Source: Clostridia bacterium (GTDB lineage Bacteria; Bacillota; Clostridia; Lachnospirales; Cellulosilyticaceae). From it: a stretch of DNA of 6,773 nt. Position numbers and translations under genes: made by a program. The stretch is from the NCBI GenBank assembly GCA_029256345.1, contig JAQSYC010000128.1, positions 1-6,773 of the forward strand, given 5' to 3'. Positions 1-4,446 of the stretch are shown piece by piece; the stretch's first letter is position 1; each line of letters opens with the position of its first letter. The notes beneath the pieces were generated by a model, which saw only the letters and a program-made list of their open reading frames with translations, was not told the DNA's origin and searched no databases.

Positions 1-614
1 CTGGTATTTTAACACACTGTAATGCAGGACAGCTAGCAACGTCAAAATATGGAACAGCCACAGCACCTATTTATTTAGGTCAGGAAAGAGGTTATAACTT
101 TAAAGTGTTTGCCGATGAGACAAGACCTCTGCTTCAGGGAGCAAGACTTACAGCGTATGAACTCCATTCATCAGGTGTAGATGTAACGCTTATTTGTGAT
201 AATATGGCATCCCTTGTGATGAAAAAGGGTTGGGTGCAGGCTGTTTTTGTAGGATGTGATCGTGTGGCTGCCAATGGAGACTCGGCCAATAAAATTGGGA
301 CTTCAGGTGTCGCTATTTTGGCTAAAAACTATGGTATTCCTATGTATATCTGTGCGCCTACTTCTACAATTGATATGGAGTGCCTGACAGGAGAGAGTAT
401 TCATATTGAAGAAAGAGCTGGAGAAGAAATAACTGAGATGTGGTATAAAGAACGGATGGCGCCAGAAGGTGTAAAAACCTTTAACCCTGCTTTTGATGTA
501 ACAGACCATGAATTTATTACGGGTATTATTACAGAATATGGTATTGCAAGACCGCCATTTAATGAATCATTTAAAGAAATTTTTAAAAGAAAACAAGAAA
601 TACAAAATAAATAA
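1..614 (+). CDS. MtnA/DrdI-family 5-substituted-ribose-1-phosphate isomerase, C-terminal part (5' end outside window)
   Basis: The reading frame is open from base 3 and ends at TAA 612-614, giving about 203 visible residues; MtnA proteins are about 350, so roughly the first 150 are missing. The family isomerises 5-methylthioribose-1-phosphate (MtnA) or 5-deoxyribose-1-phosphate (DrdI) to the ribulose-1-phosphate in the cytoplasm. Visible family motifs are THCNAG near the left edge, ADETRPLLQGARLTAYEL, then GCDRVAANGDSANKIGT. The Cys of HCNAG (visible residue 6) and the Asp of GCDRV (visible residue 86) are 80 apart, the same spacing as catalytic Cys160/Asp240 of Bacillus subtilis MtnA, so the active site looks intact. 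A GTG at 105 is an internal valine, not a start. The gene is followed by a hairpin and the aldolase gene, the order expected of a salvage pathway. MtnA and DrdI cannot be told apart here; a ribose-1,5-bisphosphate isomerase-like activity is less likely. Confidence 0.9.
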   Translation, partial: GILTHCNAGQLATSKYGTATAPIYLGQERGYNFKVFADETRPLLQGARLTAYELHSSGVDVTLICDNMASLVMKKGWVQAVFVGCDRVAANGDSANKIGTSGVAILAKNYGIPMYICAPTSTIDMECLTGESIHIEERAGEEITEMWYKERMAPEGVKTFNPAFDVTDHEFITGIITEYGIARPPFNESFKEIFKRKQEIQNK

Positions 615-620
615 AAAAAC

Positions 621-666
621 ATTTAGGTTTGTTTCCTATGCAATCATGCTGGAGATAGACCTAAAT
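621..666 (+). terminator. 16-bp RNA hairpin between isomerase and aldolase genes (attenuator, weak terminator or processing site)
   Basis: Bases 621-636 (ATTTAGGTTTGTTTCC) pair without interruption with 651-666 (GGAGATAGACCTAAAT), with a 14-nt loop at 637-650 that could add a GCA/TGC mini-stem. Three of the 16 pairs are G-U (629-658, 631-656, 633-654). These become A-C mismatches on the opposite strand, so the fold favours the + strand transcript. It is flanked by an A run (613-619) and an AT-rich tail (667-674). The tail is not a clean T tract, so strong intrinsic termination is uncertain. Partial termination, mRNA 3'-end protection or a cleavage site that sets unequal isomerase and aldolase levels are alternatives. 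The structure is seen in the sequence; the role is inferred. Confidence 0.6.
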
Positions 667-700
667 ATTTATTAAGACATATAAGGAAGGTGTTAACATC

Positions 701-1549
701 ATGACCAGATACAATGACTTTAAGTATTTGTCAGATTTTGAAGCAAAAAAGGCCATTATTGAGGCTGGTAAAAGGATGTATGTTAAAGATTTTGTAGCTT
801 CAAATGATGGCAATATAAGCAGTAAAGTCGGCCCAAATGCAATTTGGACAACACCAACGGGGGTATCAAAAGGCTATATGACATTTGATATGTTGGTCAA
901 AATAGATTTAGAAGGCAAGGTACTGGCTGGACGACTAGCACCTTCTTCGGAAGTCAAAATGCATCTAAGGGTGTACAAGGAAAACCCCGAAGTTATGGCC
1001 GTAACCCATGCTCATCCTCCGATTGCAACATCTTTTGCGATAGCGGGCATAAGCCTTGACAGAGCCATATTGCCGGAGGCAGTAGTTAATTTAGGTTCTG
1101 TACCTATTGCCCATTATGCGACGCCAGGAAGTACAGATGTGCCAGATTCTATTGCACCATACTGCAGAAGTCACAATGCTGTTTTGCTGGCTAATCATGG
1201 GGCCTTATCATGGGGAAAGGATGTATTTGAGGCCTACCACAGGTTGGAGTCTTTGGAATATTATGCAAAGGTGCTCATGTATACAGGCAAGGTCATCGGA
1301 CAAGCGAATGAATTAAGCTGTAAACAAGTCGAAGAACTGATTGCAATAAGGGAAAAATTAGGTATTACATCGGGAGGTGTGCCTCCTTGTTCATTAGTTG
1401 CAACAAACACAGAAGACGTTATTTCTTCACAAATTAAAAATAATGAAATGATACTAAAAGCGGCACCGCTTTTGCACGTTGTCCCACAAGTCGAAGAGAG
1501 CAGAAATGCCAGGCAAAGAATAACTCATAAACCAATACAGCAGGGGTGA
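701..1549 (+). CDS. Zinc-dependent class II sugar-phosphate aldolase (FucA/Ald2/DrdA-like), probable BMC cargo
   Basis: This 282-residue protein belongs to the class II aldolase/adducin family, which cleaves ketose-1-phosphates to DHAP plus an aldehyde. Motifs in order: SNDGNIS (34-40), TPTGVSKG (51-58), SSEVKMHLRVY (82-92), THAHPP (102-107), ILPEAV (123-128) and LANHGALSWG (163-172). Glu84, His103, His105 and His166 sit at a constant offset of +11 from Zn/catalytic residues Glu73, His92, His94 and His155 of E. coli FucA, so the metal site appears complete. FucA is about 215 residues; this one has roughly 60 more at the C terminus, a basic/polar tail. AAGGAAGG (683-690) supports the ATG at 701. 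Beside an MtnA-type isomerase, the substrate may be 5-deoxyribulose-1-P or 5-methylthioribulose-1-P; fuculose- or rhamnulose-1-P are alternatives. The tail stops at TGA 1547-1549, just before a +1-frame stretch resembling an encapsulation peptide, so the true product may be 298 residues. Confidence 0.9.
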   Translation: MTRYNDFKYLSDFEAKKAIIEAGKRMYVKDFVASNDGNISSKVGPNAIWTTPTGVSKGYMTFDMLVKIDLEGKVLAGRLAPSSEVKMHLRVYKENPEVMAVTHAHPPIATSFAIAGISLDRAILPEAVVNLGSVPIAHYATPGSTDVPDSIAPYCRSHNAVLLANHGALSWGKDVFEAYHRLESLEYYAKVLMYTGKVIGQANELSCKQVEELIAIREKLGITSGGVPPCSLVATNTEDVISSQIKNNEMILKAAPLLHVVPQVEESRNARQRITHKPIQQG

Positions 1550-1598
1550 ACTTACAAAACGGATTACAAAAGAAGTACTAGAAAGGCTAAGGGGGTGA
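1545..1598 (+). other. Out-of-frame C-terminal encapsulation peptide of the aldolase (candidate +1 frameshift or indel)
   Basis: Dropping one G from the GGGG at 1543-1546, or slipping +1 at GGG-TGA (1544-1549), bypasses the aldolase stop. It then reads 17 residues, GELTKRITKEVLERLRG, to TGA 1596-1598. This is an amphipathic helix (L, I, V, L, L spaced on one face), the form of BMC cargo-targeting peptides. It shares the pattern R-I-x3-V-L-x2-[I/L] with the N terminus of the next gene's product (RIVQQVLKNI). The extended product would be 298 residues and end 4 bases before the next start codon, fitting the packed operon. The peptide has no ATG, GTG or TTG start of its own, and its frame is closed upstream by TAA at 1521-1523. 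Whether this is programmed frameshifting, a real mutation or a sequencing error cannot be told from one sequence. Confidence 0.65.
1589..1598 (+). promoter_or_regulatory. Ribosome binding site of the aldehyde dehydrogenase gene
   Basis: AAGGGGGTGA closely matches the 16S anti-Shine-Dalgarno complement AAGGAGGTGA and sits 4 bases before ATG 1603. The TGA ending the +1-frame aldolase extension is its last three bases, so termination there would place ribosomes at the dehydrogenase start and could couple translation of the two enzymes. Confidence 0.75.
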
Positions 1599-1602
1599 CG
1601 TC

Positions 1603-3111
1603 ATGGATATACAAACACAAGATGTTGAACGTATTGTACAGCAAGTACTCAAAAACATACTACCGGAGGCAGAACAGCTTATAGCGGAAAATCCCACGGA
1701 ACCAGTGATTCATACCTATCAGCCAGGTATAACTGCTGTGCCAAATGTGGTGCATACAGCCCACCTTGATAAAGAAAACTATGGTGTATTTGAGACCATT
1801 GAAGCAGCTATTGAAGCAGCCCATACAGCACAGAAAATATATGTAAAGAAATTTCAGCTTAAAGATAGGGAGAGGCTTATTCAAACCATAAGACAAGCAG
1901 CTAAAGAAGAGGTCAATACTTTGGCTCAGATGACAAAAGATGAGACAAAACTTGGTAGATATGAAGATAAAATACAAAAGAATCTTCTTGTTATTGAAAA
2001 GACTCCAGGGACGGAATGCTTAAAAACAAAGGCTATATCGGGAGATGACGGACTTACTATTATAGAACATGCACCTTTTGGCTTAATTGGGGCCATAACG
2101 CCTGTAACCAATCCTACGGAGACAATTATTAATAATGTTATTTCGATGATTGCAGGAGGCAATACAGTCGTTTTTAATGTTCATCCATCCGCTAAAAAGT
2201 GTTGTGCATACTGTGTGCAGCTCATTAATAAAGCTATTGAAGAGGCGGGGGGCCCAAAGAATCTAGTGACAATGGTTAAAGAACCTTCTATGGATACTGT
2301 TAAAAAACTTTGTGAAAGCGATAAAGTGAAACTATTAGTGGGCACTGGCGGGATGCAGATGGTCCGCTCTTTGTTAAAGTCCGGCAAAAAAGTTATTGGT
2401 GCGGGGGCAGGTAATCCGCCAGTTATCGTCGATGAGACGGCAGATATTAAGAGAGCTGCTGAGCAGCTATTTCTTGGAGCTTCCTTTGATAACAATATTC
2501 TTTGCCTAGCAGAAAAAGAAGTATTTGTACTGGAGAGGGCAGCCTCAGACTTAATGTATCATATGATTAATAAAGGGGCATTTTTGCTGAATAATGAGCA
2601 GTTAAATAAAGTGATGGAGTTGGTACTTACCTATGAAGAAACGCCACAAGGAAAAGACTATCATGTCAATAAGAAGTGGGTTGGGCAAGATGCTGGGAAG
2701 ATGCTAGAAGCTGTTGGGATAAATGGACGATTAGATTGCAGATTATTAATCTGTGAAGTAGCGCATACCCATCCTTTTGTAATGCTTGAACAGCTTATGC
2801 CAATTTTGCCGCTGGTTAAGTGTCAAAGTCTTGAAGAGGCCATAGCCTATGCCTTAGAAGCTGAACAAGGCAACCGCCACACAGCCTCAATGTTTTCACG
2901 AAACATAGACCATCTCACAAAGTTTGCAAGGGAGATAGAAACCACCATCTTCGTTAAAAATGCAGCCACCCTTGCAGGGGTGGGATTTGAAGGTGAAGGA
3001 CATAGCACGATGACTATTGCGGGTCCTACCGGTGAAGGAATAACCAGTGCGGTCTCTTTCACAAGACAAAGAAGATGCACTCTGGCAGATGGAAGTTTTA
3101 GAATTATATAG
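1603..3111 (+). CDS. CoA-acylating aldehyde dehydrogenase, BMC cargo (PduP/EutE-like)
   Basis: This 502-residue enzyme oxidises an aldehyde to acyl-CoA using NAD+ and CoA. Residues 5-20 form an amphipathic N-terminal helix typical of PduP-type encapsulation peptides, followed by a linker (about 21-58) and the dehydrogenase domain (about 60-502). Visible motifs: HAPFGLIGAITPVTNPTE (156-173), VGTGG (246-250), GAGAGNPPVIVD (266-277), and SFDNNILCLAEKEV (294-307), which holds the predicted catalytic Cys301 in the usual SFDNN-x2-C-x-AEKE context; then HTHPF (388-392) and TRQRRCTLADG (487-497) near the end. Length and motifs match PduP/EutE rather than non-acylating ALDHs. In this operon it should consume the aldehyde made by the aldolase: acetaldehyde to acetyl-CoA, lactaldehyde to lactoyl-CoA, or methylthioacetaldehyde, depending on substrate. 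A phosphotransacylase to recover CoA is expected but is not in view. The start is fixed by the strong ribosome binding site at 1589-1598. Confidence 0.95.
   Translation: MDIQTQDVERIVQQVLKNILPEAEQLIAENPTEPVIHTYQPGITAVPNVVHTAHLDKENYGVFETIEAAIEAAHTAQKIYVKKFQLKDRERLIQTIRQAAKEEVNTLAQMTKDETKLGRYEDKIQKNLLVIEKTPGTECLKTKAISGDDGLTIIEHAPFGLIGAITPVTNPTETIINNVISMIAGGNTVVFNVHPSAKKCCAYCVQLINKAIEEAGGPKNLVTMVKEPSMDTVKKLCESDKVKLLVGTGGMQMVRSLLKSGKKVIGAGAGNPPVIVDETADIKRAAEQLFLGASFDNNILCLAEKEVFVLERAASDLMYHMINKGAFLLNNEQLNKVMELVLTYEETPQGKDYHVNKKWVGQDAGKMLEAVGINGRLDCRLLICEVAHTHPFVMLEQLMPILPLVKCQSLEEAIAYALEAEQGNRHTASMFSRNIDHLTKFAREIETTIFVKNAATLAGVGFEGEGHSTMTIAGPTGEGITSAVSFTRQRRCTLADGSFRII
1615..1662 (+). other. N-terminal encapsulation peptide of the aldehyde dehydrogenase
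   Basis: Residues 5-20 (TQDVERIVQQVLKNIL) put V8, I11, V12, V15, L16, I19 and L20 on one helix face and polar residues on the other. A Pro/Glu/Ala/Asn-rich linker then leads to the enzyme domain. This matches the known architecture of N-terminal BMC-targeting peptides on PduP-type enzymes. Targeting is inferred from the family and the adjacent shell genes. Confidence 0.8.
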
Positions 3112-3129
3112 GGAAGGAGAGGAGCAAGC

Positions 3130-3444
3130 ATGGCAATAGGTTTTTTAGAAGTTGCAGGATATGGAGCAGCTTTATATGCCATGGATCAGGCATGCAAAGA
3201 AGCAAATATTAAGATCATTGGAGTGGATACCATTAATCCTAAAGATACAAGTGCTAATATTCCCCTTACAGTACAAATAAAGTTTGAAGGAAGCGTATCA
3301 GATGTAAAAATTGCGGCAACAAAAGCAAGAGAATATGCCCTAAGGTTTAATGAAGAAAAAGAAATTATTACGAGTGTTATTGAGAATCCTTATGAGGGAA
3401 CATGTAAGCTTGGCACCTTATCAAAAGTAAAATTTGAAAGATAA
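3130..3444 (+). CDS. Single-domain BMC shell protein, divergent pore loop
   Basis: This 104-residue BMC-domain protein (PF00936 type) should form hexameric tiles of the shell. The order of elements is the standard one, not circularly permuted: strand AIGFLEV (2-8), helix YGAALYAMDQACKEAN (11-26), strand IKIIGVDTI (27-35), strand LTVQIKFEG (46-54), helix about 55-72, strand EIITSVIENP (78-87), then a 17-residue tail. The short KIGSG pore loop of canonical BMC-H proteins is replaced by a longer, polar, Pro/Asp-containing loop NPKDTSANIP (36-45), so its central pore should differ in size or charge from the two canonical tiles downstream. It follows the dehydrogenase by 18 bases, with a purine-rich ribosome binding site (AAGGAGAGGAG, 3114-3124). 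BMC identity is secure; the specific pore role is not known. Confidence 0.9.
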   Translation: MAIGFLEVAGYGAALYAMDQACKEANIKIIGVDTINPKDTSANIPLTVQIKFEGSVSDVKIAATKAREYALRFNEEKEIITSVIENPYEGTCKLGTLSKVKFER

Positions 3445-3465
3445 TAATAGACAGGAGAGTTCAAT

Positions 3466-3738
3466 ATGGCAGCGATTGGAATGATCGAAACAAGGGGACT
3501 GACAGCCTCAATAGAAGCAACGGATGCTATGCTGAAATCAGCAGATGTAGAACTTGTGGGAACAGAAAAAATTGGTTCAGGGCTTATTACGGTTATTGTA
3601 AAAGGTGAAGTAGGAGCAGTTAAAGCGGCTGTAGAAGCCGGAGCTCATACAGCGGAGCGCTTAGGGGAATTGTTATGTGTGCATGTCATAGCCAGACCTC
3701 ATGAAGATATTTTGAAAATTCTTCCAGGGCTTCAATAA
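3466..3738 (+). CDS. Canonical BMC-H shell protein (PduA/PduJ/EutM-like), copy 1
   Basis: This 90-residue single BMC domain matches the length and sequence of the main hexameric shell tiles. It shows AIGMIETRGL (3-12), helix SIEATDAMLKSADVEL, the pore-lining EKIGSGL (34-40), the strand ITVIVKGEVGAVKAAVEAG (41-59) and the C-terminal VHVIARPHEDILKILP. The small Gly/Ser pore is of the type thought to pass small polar metabolites while slowing aldehyde loss. About three quarters of its residues are identical by eye to the product of 4141-4413, with no length difference, so the two are recent duplicates. Ribosome binding site AGGAGA lies at 3452-3457, and the gene follows the previous one by 21 bases. 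Confidence 0.95.
   Translation: MAAIGMIETRGLTASIEATDAMLKSADVELVGTEKIGSGLITVIVKGEVGAVKAAVEAGAHTAERLGELLCVHVIARPHEDILKILPGLQ
3562..3585 (+). repeat. 24-bp exact repeat in BMC-H pore region, copy 1
   Basis: These 24 bases are identical to 4237-4260 and encode TEKIGSGL, the pore loop, at the same codon positions in both paralogues (offset 675 bases, equal to the distance between the gene starts). The flanking codons have diverged. The repeat reflects gene duplication under strong constraint or local gene conversion, not a mobile element. Confidence 0.8.
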
Positions 3739-3749
3739 GAGAATGGCCT

Positions 3750-4163
3750 ATGAATAGATATCATACATATGGATTAGGTGCAATAGGTGTCGTGGAGGTC
3801 AACTTTTATACAACGGCAGTCGTCATACTTGATGAAATGCTAAAAAGCTCAGAAGTAACCCTCGTATCATGTGAAAAAAAACTAGGAGGAAGGCTGGTAA
3901 GCATGATTGTTGCCGGAGATATTTCATCAGTTAATACAGCGATAGAAACAGCCAAAGGACTAGGGAAAACTTTAGGAGAAAAAAATATTAAAGTTGCCGT
4001 GATGATCTCAAATCCACATCCGGAAATTATTAAACTGCTTAACTTAATTAAACAACCCATAAGTGCTGTAGCAAAACAAGATAGTGAAAAGGTAGACGAA
4101 GTATCTGAAAACATAAAACCAAATATAAGGAGGAAAAGTAATGAAAGCAGTAGGAATGATTGA
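3750..4163 (+). CDS. BMC-domain shell protein with hydrophilic C-terminal tail
   Basis: This 137-residue protein has a BMC domain at about residues 9-95 and a charged, low-complexity tail at about 96-137. The N-terminal strand GAIGVVEV (10-17) is preceded by a 9-residue Tyr/His/Asn-rich lead. The pore region reads KKLGGRLVS (43-51): it carries Lys, Gly and Arg in place of the KIGSG of its neighbours, so a more positively charged pore is likely. The tail ends in a Lys/Arg/Ser/Asn-rich stretch with no cysteine cluster, so no PduK-type Fe-S site is visible. The start at 3750 has only a weak upstream purine stretch (AAGAGA, 3737-3742) and lies 11 bases after the preceding stop; a nearby ATG at 3743 is in another frame and stops at once. 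Its last 23 bases overlap the next gene. It is probably a minor shell component or a contact point for cargo or cytoplasmic partners (inference). Confidence 0.88.
   Translation: MNRYHTYGLGAIGVVEVNFYTTAVVILDEMLKSSEVTLVSCEKKLGGRLVSMIVAGDISSVNTAIETAKGLGKTLGEKNIKVAVMISNPHPEIIKLLNLIKQPISAVAKQDSEKVDEVSENIKPNIRRKSNESSRND
4127..4133 (+). promoter_or_regulatory. Ribosome binding site inside the tailed BMC gene
   Basis: A perfect AAGGAGG lies 7 bases before ATG 4141 and fixes the start of the second canonical BMC-H gene within the 3' end of the preceding gene. It is much stronger than the site of the tailed BMC gene itself, predicting more of the canonical tile than of the tailed protein. Confidence 0.8.
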
Positions 4164-4413
4164 AACAAGAGGGCTCGTAGCATCAATTGAGGCATTGGAT
4201 GCCATGCTTAAAGCAGCAGAAGTAGAATTAGTAGGGACAGAAAAAATTGGTTCAGGGCTTGTTACGGTTATAGTCCAAGGGGATGTAGGCGCTGTTAAAG
4301 CGGCGACAGAAGTAGGAACAGAAGCAGCCTCAAGGCTCGGAGAAGTTGTATCTGTACATGTTATACCAAGGCCGCATGGAGATATTACAAAAATTTTACC
4401 CCTTTTAAAATAG
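4141..4413 (+). CDS. Canonical BMC-H shell protein (PduA/PduJ/EutM-like), copy 2
   Basis: This 90-residue single BMC domain has the same architecture as the product of 3466-3738: VGMIETRGL (4-12), helix SIEALDAMLKAAEVEL, pore EKIGSGL (34-40), VTVIVQGDVGAVKAATEVG (41-59) and VHVIPRPHGDITKILP. Differences from copy 1 are mostly conservative up to residue 55 and denser in the second helix and the last strand. It overlaps the tailed BMC gene by 23 bases in another frame. It is probably a bulk facet protein able to form mixed layers with copy 1. Its frame is the same as that of the next gene, separated by its TAG stop (4411-4413). Confidence 0.95.
   Translation: MKAVGMIETRGLVASIEALDAMLKAAEVELVGTEKIGSGLVTVIVQGDVGAVKAATEVGTEAASRLGEVVSVHVIPRPHGDITKILPLLK
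4237..4260 (+). repeat. 24-bp exact repeat in BMC-H pore region, copy 2
   Basis: Partner of 3562-3585, encoding the identical pore loop of the second canonical BMC-H protein. A direct repeat of this kind could also recombine to delete the tailed BMC gene between the copies. Confidence 0.8.
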
Positions 4414-4433
4414 ACAGGATTTATTAAAACTAG

Positions 4434-4439
4434 AAAGGA
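4434..4439 (+). promoter_or_regulatory. Ribosome binding site that fixes the leaderless start of the solute-binding-like gene
   Basis: AAAGGA lies 7 bases before ATG 4447. Upstream in this frame there are only 11 codons (4414-4446) before the TAG of the previous gene, and none is ATG, GTG or TTG. No longer N terminus with a signal peptide is therefore possible without a frameshift. Confidence 0.7.
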
Positions 4440-4446
4440 TGACGGG

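Noticed and set aside
105..614. A complete 169-residue protein starting at GTG 105.
   Set aside because: The frame is open upstream to the window edge and encodes the conserved MtnA segment with the catalytic Cys, so position 105 is an internal valine codon.
615..700. A promoter driving the aldolase and shell genes from the gap after the isomerase.
   Set aside because: TTGTTT (629-634) and TAAATA (662-667) look like -35/-10 boxes but are 27 bases apart, far from the usual 16-18, and both lie within the hairpin region.
1107..1316. Short + strand open frame inside the aldolase gene.
   Set aside because: It overlaps the zinc-site region of the aldolase in another frame, with no ribosome binding site or recognisable domain.
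1660..1977. Open frame on the - strand inside the dehydrogenase gene (105 codons).
   Set aside because: It lies wholly within a strongly recognisable coding gene, has a Cys/Phe/Ile-rich composition typical of antisense frames, and resembles no known family.
4411..4446. The second canonical BMC-H gene and the solute-binding-like gene share a frame, separated only by TAG and 11 sense codons, suggesting a read-through fusion.
   Set aside because: Sharing a frame has about a one in three chance, a run of 11 codons without a stop is unremarkable, and a good ribosome binding site precedes ATG 4447. No read-through signal is visible.
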